Assembly: GCF_018127785.1 (NCBI RefSeq)
Contig: NZ_CP072389.1
Location: forward strand, 1,372,605-1,436,604
Direction of reading: 5' to 3'
Length of the DNA stretch: 64,000 nucleotides
DNA from: Prevotella scopos JCM 17725
Lineage (GTDB): Bacteria; Bacteroidota; Bacteroidia; Bacteroidales; Bacteroidaceae
The notes beneath the pieces are model-generated. The model was not told the origin of the DNA, did no database searches, and saw only the letters and a list, made by a program, of their open reading frames with translations. The translations under genes and the position numbers were made by a program. This document shows positions 44,562 through 56,400 of this stretch, piece after piece. Within the stretch, counting starts at the first letter, position 1; the number at the start of each line of letters is the position of its first letter.

Positions 44562-45764
44562 ATGAAGGACAAGCGTAACAGAAAAAAACGTTATATTTTG
44601 GCAGGAATATTTCTTGGCATAGTTGCTCTTTTGGGTATAGAACGCTGTGTTAATGACGAACCAGAGCCTGAGCAGATAATAGAACAAAAGAAAGCAGGCA
44701 AGGCATCATCACCATCTACTACACCGCATGTCTCTTCTTCTTTAGACAAGACAAAAGTGCAGAAGGAATCAGGACGTTCAGATTGTGTATATAATAAGCT
44801 GGGGAACGTGCCTCGTCACCTTACAAGCTTCAATACAAGGAGAATTAAAATGTCAAGCATGAAAAGGGAAACCACTAATGGAAAACATTCTTCGTCAGAG
44901 CAGACTATTCTTTCCCAATCATTATCAACTGACGCTTTACCTGTAAATGATAAAACAGCCATTAGAAAACACGAGACGAAAGAACCAGACAATGAACCTA
45001 CTAATCTAAAAACAGGGGAGCATGTTCTTGACAACTCTATGACTAGTCAGCCCTCCACCGTACAGGACAATCATAATGAAATTCCATCTATGAGGACTTA
45101 CTCTTTTTCACACCATCATCTTTTTCGGATTGGACTCAGAGCAGGAGTAGGTTATTCCAGCATTTCAGGATTAAGCAGTATTATTGAAAACTATGATATA
45201 CGTCCTACTTTCACTATGAGTGAACGTGGTGGTATCAGTCCTCGTATTGGTGTCTTTGGCACATGGCAATATCGCAGATTAGGTGCTGAGCTAGGCATTG
45301 ATTACACCCGTATTCTCAGTAAATTGACAGAACACAAGAAACCTGAAAATGTAACCGAGACTACAAGATTTCATTATAATTTCATTACTCCGCAAGTCCT
45401 GCTTCGTTTCTATGTTTTTCCAAAGTTTTATATGGGAGCAGGTATTAGTGCTGCTATTCCGTTTGGTAGTCGTAATATCGATTTTACCAATGACCGCGTA
45501 GGAGAGGTATATCGACAACAGGCAGAACGTACTCAAGATCATCTGAGAGAATCAGTCAAGGCACGAGTAGCATTCATTCCTACCATTAAGATTGGCTATG
45601 TTGATGTAAAGAATGGTCTTGAGGCAGGACTGGAATACGGTTTCGGATTTAATGATATGCTCCGCACCAGTGCCAATGATTATGGGTATCAGGAGCGTAT
45701 GAATAATCTGCAGACTGTCAGCCTTACCATTGGCTATAGTCTTCCACTTGGCAAAGCTAAATAA
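44562..45764 (+). CDS. Inner-membrane-anchor plus outer membrane barrel protein
   Basis: 400 residues. After a basic start (KDKRNRKKR) comes a membrane helix (YILAGIFLGIVALLGI, about 12-28), a disordered Ser/Thr/Lys-rich linker of about 150 residues, then from about 185 a beta-barrel domain: FRIGLRAGVGYSSISGLSS, RLGAELGIDYTRILS, HYNFITPQVLLRFYVFPKFYMGAGISAAIPFG and final VSLTIGYSLPLGKAK. The helix may be an uncleaved signal anchor, linking both membranes through the linker. It is 17 bp after the first barrel gene. Confidence 0.75.
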   Translation: MKDKRNRKKRYILAGIFLGIVALLGIERCVNDEPEPEQIIEQKKAGKASSPSTTPHVSSSLDKTKVQKESGRSDCVYNKLGNVPRHLTSFNTRRIKMSSMKRETTNGKHSSSEQTILSQSLSTDALPVNDKTAIRKHETKEPDNEPTNLKTGEHVLDNSMTSQPSTVQDNHNEIPSMRTYSFSHHHLFRIGLRAGVGYSSISGLSSIIENYDIRPTFTMSERGGISPRIGVFGTWQYRRLGAELGIDYTRILSKLTEHKKPENVTETTRFHYNFITPQVLLRFYVFPKFYMGAGISAAIPFGSRNIDFTNDRVGEVYRQQAERTQDHLRESVKARVAFIPTIKIGYVDVKNGLEAGLEYGFGFNDMLRTSANDYGYQERMNNLQTVSLTIGYSLPLGKAK

Positions 45765-45799
45765 GCAGCATCCTCGAATCATATTAAAACAGTCTCAAT

Positions 45800-47359
45800 A
45801 TGAAACATAAATACCTCACAGTAGTTTTCTTCTTTATATCCACTCTTTCTGCTACAGCTCAGACCCCAGGTGGTGTAGATAAGCCAATGGTATGGTCACA
45901 CGATTCTACCTCTGTCCGTGTCTCTGCTGGTGCTGGACTTACCTATATAGGCGTAAGTAAGGTATATGGCGAAAAAGAACAGGCAATATGGTCTCTTGGA
46001 AGCGGAAAAGCGATCACTCGTATGCAGACAACTGAGCGTGCTGCAAACCTTGGTAATGGTACTTTCATGAATTATGCCAAGGACTCGCTGCCTGAAATGC
46101 GACTTTACAGCTATACGACCTCTTCCAATATGGGTAATGGTCAGACGCTGCATATCGGTCGGAATGGGAATACCAAGCTACCTGTAAAGAACCTTGATGG
46201 TAGAACTGTTGAGTATGCCGTCTTCGATCGCCGCCTTTCCGATACAGAACGTTGCCGTGTGGAAAGCTATCTTGCTTTGAAATATGACGTGACTCTTCGC
46301 AGCAGTTACCTTAATTCAAGAAGCGAGGTCATTTGGAATGGTTATACCAACAAAGCCTATAGTCACCATATAACTGGTCTTATCTCAGACAAGGCTTCTG
46401 CCTTACATAAGACAAGAGCTAAGAGCTGTGAGGATGATGGTTTTCTTGCAATCAGTATGAGCAAGCCTCTTGAAGATGGTGAGAGTATTCTTTGGGGTGA
46501 CAACAATGGTAAACTTTCTTTCCGTCAGAGTAAGGCTTACGGCAAGTGGCTCGGGAGACGATGGATGGATACTGCAACACGGATTGACAAGCCTAATGTT
46601 GATGTTGTAGCTGATGGTAAGCAGCTACGCCAGATACAGCCTCTTGCAGAAGGGGAGAGCTACTATCTTGCCGTTGATCCTACAGGAACGGGTAGCTTTT
46701 CTGTCAAAACTCTAAGCTATCATAAGGCAAACATGACAGTTGGTGACAGTATTGTCTTTAAGAATATACCATTAGGAAAACGTGATGTCTTCACGCTGCG
46801 AGCTGCCAAAGATATGTTTACAACGATAGAAGTAAAGCAGCCAACGGAGAAGAGCGGCAGCACAGGAACACTTTCTGTCAGAGTAACAGGTGGTATCGCC
46901 CCTTACAAGATGACCCTACAGAGAGAACACATGTCTGTTTTCAATCGTACTACAAGCGACAGCATACAATCTGCTGACGGACTCATAGAAGGGAAATACC
47001 TTCTTACGACGACAGATCATGTGGGCAACAAGGCTGAGAATGAGTTTCAGATTTCGAAGACAGGTATCACAGAGATTCCTTCCATGAACCCTTCTGACGG
47101 AAGTAGTGACTTCTTTGCAAATGTAAGTGTAAGTCCTAATCCAACGGTGAATGGATATGTCAGTGTGCAGGTGGAACTAAGTGAAGCAGCTCCATTGGAT
47201 ATGGTACTCTATACGACGGGTGGAGCTCTTGTCAGTCGTCAGACTAATATGCCTGATACATATTTCTCAACCAAAGTCTATCTTCCACAGACAGGTGTTT
47301 ACTTATTGACACTGCAAAGTGGTAGCAAAGAAAAGACATTTAAACTGGTGAGGAAGTAA
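45800..47359 (+). CDS. Secreted protein with T9SS type A sorting domain
   Basis: 519 residues, signal peptide ending ATAQ. The middle contains a conserved LGNGTFMNYAKDSLPEMRLYSY / VESYLALKYDVTLRSSYLNS / EVIWNGYTNKAYSHHITGL pattern known from other T9SS cargo (DUF8202-like). An Ig-like segment follows (VRVTGGIAPYKMTLQRE). The last 80 residues are a clear type IX sorting domain: VSPNPTVNGYVSVQVEL, DMVLYTTGGALVSRQ, YLPQTGVYLLTLQSGSKEKTFKLVRK. It is thus exported by T9SS and attached to the surface. It precedes the giant Rhs gene by 82 bp in the same direction. Confidence 0.88.
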   Translation: MKHKYLTVVFFFISTLSATAQTPGGVDKPMVWSHDSTSVRVSAGAGLTYIGVSKVYGEKEQAIWSLGSGKAITRMQTTERAANLGNGTFMNYAKDSLPEMRLYSYTTSSNMGNGQTLHIGRNGNTKLPVKNLDGRTVEYAVFDRRLSDTERCRVESYLALKYDVTLRSSYLNSRSEVIWNGYTNKAYSHHITGLISDKASALHKTRAKSCEDDGFLAISMSKPLEDGESILWGDNNGKLSFRQSKAYGKWLGRRWMDTATRIDKPNVDVVADGKQLRQIQPLAEGESYYLAVDPTGTGSFSVKTLSYHKANMTVGDSIVFKNIPLGKRDVFTLRAAKDMFTTIEVKQPTEKSGSTGTLSVRVTGGIAPYKMTLQREHMSVFNRTTSDSIQSADGLIEGKYLLTTTDHVGNKAENEFQISKTGITEIPSMNPSDGSSDFFANVSVSPNPTVNGYVSVQVELSEAAPLDMVLYTTGGALVSRQTNMPDTYFSTKVYLPQTGVYLLTLQSGSKEKTFKLVRK

Positions 47360-47441
47360 ATCTCATTTTTACCTTTATAAATTTTCCAACGCAAGTATAT
47401 ATATTGAGGACCTTTAGGTCTGAAACAAAATAGCAAGAATA

Positions 47442-50400
47442 ATGAAGTATTCTACACATTCACTCCTCCTTTCGTTCCTGTTGCTTGCAGGAATCATACT
47501 AAACTCCTGTAATGGTGGAAGTAGTCGTTCTGCTAAAGAAACTGTAATCAGTGATTCTACATGTACTGATACAGTCTCTTCTGTACAAAAAGATAGCATT
47601 TCCCGAAAGGCTACTTCCTTACATACACAAGTTAAGGACAGTGTACAGAACTCTTCTGTGAAGAGATTCTCCAAAGAAGTTGTAAGAAATCAAAAGGGGA
47701 ATCGTGTAGATACTCACAAGCCGAACAAGAAATCTGCAAGACTTTTTGCAGACTTAGGCAAACGTACCGTCAGCAAGTTCTTTACTAATTCCGACAGCGA
47801 TACGCTCAATGTTGGACGAGCCCAGCTTGCCGTACCACGTGAGGCTATGGCAAAGGGTAAAGTTCTTAGTATTACACCACTTAGAAAAGGTGAACTACCA
47901 ACTTTGCCTACTGGTATGGTGAATGTTACAGGTGGCTGTGATACATTGATGGCAAGAACAGATACGGTGTCAGGTTATCGTTTCTTACCTCATGGTAATC
48001 ATTTCGTCCATCATCTGGCAAGTATTGCAGTACCTTACGACAGCACGTTGATACCGAATGGCTATACTGTAGATGATATTCACACCTATTATTATGATGA
48101 ACTGCACCAACGTTGGACAATGCTCCAGTCAAAAGGTATTGATACAAAACGTGAGGTTGCAATGGCAGAGACTTCTCATTTTACGGATGTCATCAATGGT
48201 ATCATCAAAGTTCCTGAGAGTCCCGAAACACAGAACTATGTCCCTACAGGTATCAGTGAGCTGAAGGCTGCTGACCCAGCAGCAGGTATTCAGCAGATTG
48301 AAGCCCCATCAGCTAATCAGAATGGTACGGCAACACTGTCCTATCCTTTCGAAGTTCCTGCAGGGCGTAATGATATTGGCGTAAGTGCCGGCTTACAGTA
48401 CAGCAGTGAGGGAGGCAGTAGCTTTGTTGGCTATGGATGGAGCCTTCCTGTACAGAGCATTGATATAGAGACACGCTGGGGTGTACCACGTTTCGAAGAT
48501 CAGTACGAAAGTGAGAGCTATCTCCTCATGGGACAGCAGCTTAGTGACCGACTCTATCGTAGGACTGATTCTCTGGCAAGACAAGCTGATAAGCAGTTCT
48601 ATCCAATGACTGAAGGTGGTTTCAGTAGGATTATCCGAAAGGGTAACAGCCCGAAGAACTATTACTGGGAAGTGACAGGAAAGGATGGTACAGTCTACAG
48701 TTATGGTGGTCATGGTGGTCATGTCAGTGATGCAACCTCTCTTACCGATACCAATGGTAACCGTATCAAATGGGCACTTGATCGTGTTACCGATGTCCAC
48801 GGGAACTTTGCCGCTTTCCATTACATGAAGTCTGGCAATAACCTTTATCCGGAACGCTATACATGGACAGGATTCGGGGAGACGGAAGGACTGTATAGCA
48901 TTGAGTTTAATATTGACTCTACAGCCACAGACCGAAAAGATGTGACGAGTAGCGGAAGACTTGGCATTATGCAAAAGGACAAAGGGCTACTCCGTAAGGT
49001 CACAGTGAAGAATAATGGTCAGCAGCTCCGCAGCTATACCTTAAACTATGAAGAAGGACCGTTTGGCAAGATACTGCTAAAGAGCATTGATCAGAACGAT
49101 AGTAGGGATGGTAAGGTTGCTACACAATCTTTTGACTATTACAATGACCTCAAAAATGGACTTTTCTCTTCTAAGGCAGAATTATGGAAAACTCAATCTG
49201 ACGACTATGAATCATTACTGAAACACTCTGTTCGTGGATGTAATGATAATCTCAGTATGCTGGGTGCTGGTTACTCCTCAAGTAAATCTGTAGGTATGGG
49301 AATGTTTTTCGGCTTCGGTCTTACTATCGGAACACTGAATGTCGGAACGACTGGTACGCACAGTTCGAGTCGAAATATAGGTAAAGTTGCTTTTGTCGAC
49401 ATAGATGGTGATGGGCTACCTGATAAACTTTTTCAACAGTACGGCAAATTATTCTATCGTAAGAACTTGAATTCTGATGCTGTAAAGACATCCTTTAGTA
49501 ACCCTATCGCAATACAAGGGGTCAATTCCTTCTCAGAAGGAAAGAGCAAAAGTTTTTCCATCAGTGCTGAAGTTGCAGCCGAGATAGGGAAGGTCGGTAA
49601 AACCAAGGGGACTGCGGGTATCAGTTATACCCGTACAACAGGGAAGGACAAGACAAGTACCTTTCTCTATGATTTTAACAGTGACGGCCTTACGGATATA
49701 GCTGTAAATGGACGTGTCTATTTTAACCATATAATAGATGGAAAGCCTGTCTTTACTCCAAAAAGTGGTGTTACAGCTAATCCTGTTATTGAGAAAGGTT
49801 CTGCCATAGATAGCCATTTTGTACCAAACTACAGGCTCATTCGTGATTCTTTGGAAAAGGAATATCCGCTGAATGATGCTGTCCGTATGTGGCGTGCACC
49901 ATTTGAGGGAACGGTCAATATTAAGAGTGTGATTGAGAAGATAAGTAGCCAAGGTGATGGTATCATATATAGTATACAGCATGAGAATGAGGGATTCATG
50001 ATTCGAGACTCCTTGCTGCAGGCTGGAAGTAAAACACATAATCTTCATTGTAGTGTACAGGCTGGTGACAGACTTTTCTTCCGTCTTCAGTCCAGATATG
50101 ATGGAGATGATGACAAAGTGCTTTGGAATCCAATCATTACCTATACCTCCTTACCAGTTGGTAAGGACAAGTATCTTTCATCTGATTTGAAAGTATACGA
50201 CAGCAAAGCTGATTACATTGAGGGTGAAAGCGATGTTGCTGTCTTCAACCGTACAGGTAAGGTAAAGCTTCATGCCCCTTATACAAAGGAGAAAACCTCT
50301 GATGATGTCATGCTTACTGTCACACGGCAGGATATTCATGGAGAAACCATCATTAAACGTATCATTCTTCCAGCTGATACAATTATCAAAGGAGCATATG

Positions 50401-53400
50401 ATTATATGGCTGATGTGAGCGAGGAGGATTCAACATCTCTTAATTTTGTTATTACGACAACTTCGCCAATAGACTGGACCAAAGTCCGATGGGAGTGCAG
50501 TTACCATTATGATGATGAAACAGATGCTGTCCGCCTTGTAGCTTCCCGTAGGATGTTCAACAAGCCTGTCAGTATTGCTGCAAGTAGAAACCTAAAGCCT
50601 GATGTAACATCTTTGGGTAAAAAATTCCGTCCAGTACTATCCATTGTTCCAGTTCTTTCCGTCCTGCGTGAGAATAAGGATAATGACAAGGATACTGCAG
50701 CCGTCTATCTTACTTTACATGACAAAGATGGACAGCCAGTACTACATCATACCTGTTGGTTAGGAACCTCTAATACACTTAAGGCTGATACTATCACCGT
50801 TAATGATACTACACTTATCAAACGGCTATCTACAGGAAAGATAACGGCAACTTTTGCTATATCAAATGAACTGTCAGCATCAATTCAAGCTAAGGTACGG
50901 TTCCTACGTGATAGTCTCTCTTACCAGGGTGCTACTTCTACAGTTGTTATTGCTGAACATCGTGTTCTTGTGGATACGTTAGAGGCTTGTGTGTTCTCTG
51001 GATACAACTCGGTTGACTATGGCAGCCTTTATCGTGGTTGGGGACAGTTTGCTTATAATGGTAACAAGGCGTACTCCTCTCGCCCTATCGAAGTGTCTGC
51101 CTTGAGGATTGACAGGGAAAAATACAAGAATATTGCTGAACATTATCATTCTACACATGACGGGAATAAACTTGTAGAGAGTCTGCCCCCAATCAATGAG
51201 CAGCGTTTTCTGGTGATGGGTTATAATACGAACAGAAGAATGTTTGTCGGAGGTTCTGAACATGTTTTCATTACTGTAGACACAATAAGTAGTTCCCGTA
51301 TAGGTGAGGATGTAATCCAGATAGATAGTGTCAATTATGCAGAAAATGCAGGAGAACTGTCTTCCCCTGTGCTTGTCAGCAGTTCAAAGAGCAATGGCTA
51401 CAGTGTCAGCGGCAGTTTCTTATTTGCAGGGCTAAGCGGAAGTAAGACTACACAGACCTCTTACAGCAAGGTTGCTTTAATGGATATCAACGGCAATGGT
51501 TACCCAGACTGGCTGGATGACAATGATGGTGCTATTATTGCACAATATACGAAATCTACAGGAGCTCTTGGTAATGAACGGATGAAGATAGATGTAGGAC
51601 AACCAGAATTTAAATCTGAAGCATGGACAATTGGGGCAAGTCTTACCGCAGAGAAAGCTGTTAAAGAAGCAAAGAAAAAAGGCAATAATTCTAATGATGC
51701 GCCAGCTACTCCTGTAAGCCCTCAACCGGCACAAGGCCAAACAGAGAATGGAAATAATGCTGATGCTTCTGGAAATAATGCCGCAAATGGAAATGACGTC
51801 TCAAAAGCGTCAGTGAGTGCCAGTGGTGATTTTACTTCAGGAAAAGCCCATACGGCAAGGGATTGGACAGACCTCAACGGTGACGGGCTCCCTGATATGC
51901 TCTATAATGGTAAGGTTAAATATGGACTTGGTTATAATTTCACCGACGAACAAGTCAGTGGAGTGTCAACGGTAGAATCTTCTGAAAATAGTACTTGGGG
52001 TGCTGGTTTAGGAACCAAGATTCCAGTTCTTGGAAGTGCAGATATATCTTTTGGGTTTAATGGAACTCGTACTACCACAAAGAACAACAACTCTTTTGTT
52101 GATGTCAATGGTGATGGCTTACCAGACATGGTTACCCGTGATGGAGAAAAAATCAATATAATCTTTAATACTGGGGCTGGTTTCATGCCGAATGCACATG
52201 AGGTAAACGGGCAAATTAATCAGTCTTTAGCAACTTCTATTTCCAAGTACGGTAATTTCTCTGTCACTATTCCTATTCATGTCTGGGTATTGAAATTCAA
52301 ACTTACATTCAAGGGAGTAGGTTCTTTGTCTGATGGTGTCAGCTATACTGAGACTGCCTTGAGGGATATCGACGGTGACGGACATCCAGATATTATTGTC
52401 GCTGATGGAGCAAAGCAGCTTATTGCCTACCGTAACCTTACGGGAAGAACGAACATGCTGCGCTCTGTGACGCTTCCTTTCGGCGGACATATCAATATCA
52501 ACTATGAGCAGACAACTCCAAGTTACGACTTGCCGGGACGTCGCTGGGTGATGTCATCGGTTGAGACGACAGGTGGATACAAGGAGAACGGAGCAATACG
52601 AAGTAGGAATACCTTCGAATATAGCGGTGGCTATCGTGACCGTCGTGAGCGTGACTTCTATGGTTTCAAGCAGGTACGTACCAATCAGATAGATACCGAG
52701 AACGGTGACAGACTCTATCGTTATTCCGTACAGACTTATGGTAAGAACAGGGATTACTATGCGCATGGACTTGTAACGAGTGAATATCTCTATACGGCTG
52801 AGGGAAAGAAACTGCAGGGGTCTCTATATGACTACGACCTGAAGACACTCGCCGTTGGCCATAATACGGCTGATGCTGTTGTCTTCCCTGCTCTAAAGAC
52901 GCTTGTTCAGAGTAACTTTGATGTAAATAGTGGGGATAGTCTGGCGGTTGCTGTCAATAATACTTACGATGACTATGGTAACCTACAGGGATATAAGGAG
53001 ACGACAACGGGCTATAGCTTAGAGGCAAACATCAACTATCATAAGATTGCCGATAAGTATATCGTTGGTGTTCCGAGCCATATCACTGTCAGCAGTGGTG
53101 GTAAGACTTACCGTGAACGTAGTACGAAGGTGGACGGAAACGGTGAGATAACGGAGATCATGCTTCATAACGGTGACAAGCCTTCTGTCTATAACATGAC
53201 ATACGATGGCTATGGTAACATCACACGCATGACGAAGCCGGAGAACTACAATCATCAGCGTATGTTCTATGCTTATACGTATGACGACCGCTATCACAGT
53301 CTTGTGACAAGTGTCAAGGATGCATACGGCTATAGCTCCAGCACGGCTTATGATGGTCTTTGGAATGCTCCGTCTGTAACGACTGACCTTAATGGGCAGA

Positions 53401-56400
53401 AGATGGAATACACCTACGATGCACTGGGCAGACAGATGACTATCCGTGCTCCGTATGAGATAGAGAGCGGTCAGCCGTTTACTATCCGCTTTGAGTACTT
53501 CCCTGCAGAGCGTAAGGCACATACCATCCATTATTCTAAGGATGGAAACATTGACACTTATACCTTTGCCGACTCACTGATGCGTGCTGTCCAGACAAAA
53601 CAGACGGGTGTGGTGTGGTCCGGTGGCAGCAATCAAAAGGTCTCCATCGTCAGTGGAAGGGCTGTTATCGATGCCTTTGGACGTAATATTGCGGCTTATT
53701 ATCCAATGACGGAGAGCCATGGTAATATTGGTACTTACAACCATGCTACAGGTGATCTGCAGGCAAAGACGGAGTATGATACACACGACCGTACCATGAG
53801 TGTTACGCTTGCTGACGGTAGTGTGACACGTACGGCTTATACTATCGGTAGCCATGACGGTGAACCAATGCTCCAGACAACGGTCACGGATGCACTGGGA
53901 CAACATGCGGAGAGTTATACGGATGCCAAGGGGCGCAACCGTGAAACGGTGCAGCATGCCCGTGGTGAGGATATCACGGTGAAGTACAGCTATGACCCTG
54001 TCGGACAGGTGATGACGGTTCAGCACCCTAACGGTAAGGAGACGAAGTATGCCTATGACCTACTTGGTCGCAAACTGATGGTGAACCATCCTGATGCTGG
54101 TGAAACGGATATGACCTATGATGCGGCGGGTAACCTCCTGACAAAGCTCACGGCAGAGCTTAGGAAGTCGATATCTGACAAGGGTTACATCTCTTACACT
54201 TACGACTTCGAGCGACTCCATGAGGTGCTTTATCCAGAAAACCTCTTTAATCGTGTTACTTATACCTATGGTAAGGCTGGCGATAAGTATAACCGTGCCG
54301 GTCGTCTTGCCCTTGTTGAGGATGCGAGTGGCGGTGAAGCCTATTACTATGGTCGTCAAGGTGAGGTGACGAAAACCGTCCGTACAGTCATGGCGAGTGT
54401 GGCGGATATCAGGACTTATGTCTATGGTGCTACGTATGATAGCTGGAACCGTGTGCAGACGATGACTTATCCTGATGGCGAGGTGGTTACCTACCATTAC
54501 AATGCTGCCGGACAGGTTGAGCGTCTTACGAGCAATAAACAGGGACGTCAGAGCGTTATTGTTGACAGGATAGGTTACGACAAAGAGGGTCATACGGTCT
54601 ATACGAAACTCGGTAACGGCACGGAGACTACCTATACCTACGACAAGCAGCGTGAACATCTGCAGGTGATGAACCTTACAGCGGACGGTCAGACTGTGAT
54701 GGAGAACAGGTACCAGTATGATGCTGTGGATAATATCCTCGGTATTACGAATGCCGCCAACCCAACGTCGCTGACGAAACTCAACAAGGCGAAGCTGGGA
54801 GGAAGGAGTTCGCATACGTATGAGTATGATGAGCTGAACCGTCTTATTCATGCAAGTGGTAAGGCAAAGCGTGCTTCGTATGATATGGTGATGTCGTTTG
54901 GAAGGATGAGTGAACCGCTGACGAAGGTGCAGAAGGTGGACTCAACGACAACTGCCAAGTCTTATAACTTCGCTTATAAGTATGAGGACAGTAACCATCC
55001 GACGGCTCCAACGCAGATTGGTCATGATCATTACACGTATGATGCTAACGGTAATCCAACACTGGTAACGAACGATTCAACGAATACTACCCGTGAGATG
55101 TATTGGGATGAGGACAACCGCCTGATGGTCTTAAGCGATAACGGCAAGACGAGTCGTTACACTTACAACGCTGCTGGCGAACGCATCATGAAGAGTTACG
55201 GTACGATGGAAGGTGTGTATATCAATGGTGCACCACAGGGTATTACCTTCCACGAGACGGACAACTTCACGCTTTATCCTGCAAGTATCCTCTCTGTTAA
55301 CAAGAATAGATTCACGAAGCATTACTTTATCGGTGACAAGCGAATCGCCAGCCGTATCGGTACAGGATTGTTTAACAACGTTTACGGACGCAACGGCTCA
55401 TACGTAACGGCTGGTCAGCAGGACTATGCTGAACGTATGAATCAGATCCAGACACAGAAGGAAGCATACTATAAGAAGGTGGGTGTAGCTCCAGGTGTAC
55501 CGACAGAGAAGGGTGCGTATGGTGATCCGGAGAACACTGGTGTTGGTTATAATGCTGTTCTCACAGAACTCGGTAACCATGATGTGCCACAGGGTTGGAT
55601 TCAGACTCCACGCCCTAACACCACACCAAATACCAACCCCGGTCCACCTGTAAGCTGGAATGACCCAAGCAATCCTGATGACCCACAGGCTGGTTATGGC
55701 TACATTGCCAACGACACTACAAAAGAGGAAACCTTCTTCTATCACAGTGACCATTTGGGCTCAACGTCTTACATCACAGACGATAAAGCCAACATCACCC
55801 AGTATGATGCTTACCTGCCATATGGTGAACTCCTCGTTGACGAGCACAGCAGCAGTGAAGAGCTACCATATAAGTTCAATGGTAAACAGTTCGATGAGGA
55901 GACTGGCTTGTACTATTATGGTGCAAGGTATATGAATCCTATGGCAAGTCTATGGTATGGAGTGGATTCACGTATAGGAGAAATGCCATTTAGTAGTTCT
56001 TACTCTTATTGTGACAACCATCCCATTAATTTTATAGATAAAAAAGGTGATAAGAAACTTAATTGGATTATATTGACAAAAGGTGTTTCTCCACAGAATG
56101 ATATTAGAAATAATTCTGCATATTTTAGAAACAATTATGATGATAATGTTGTAAATATATGGGCTCATGGACTAAAGGACCGTTCGAGAAAAGAATATCG
56201 TCAACAAGCATGGGGGATAGGAATATCTAAACTTAGTTCAGGAGAGCCATGGATGGATGTTGCTTCATTCTTATCTAAGGATGTTTCTTTATTTGCAAGG
56301 CGTATAGATATTGCCGATAAGGGATGGCGGAAAAGGAACAATGGTCATCCCATATTGGTCTTACATTGTTGTGCTTCATCTACCTTTGCACAAGAAATTT

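Noticed and set aside
54060..54851. Long minus-strand frames opposite the Rhs repeats
   Set aside because: Recurring at the equivalent place in every cassette copy, they follow from the codon use of the plus-strand Rhs repeats.
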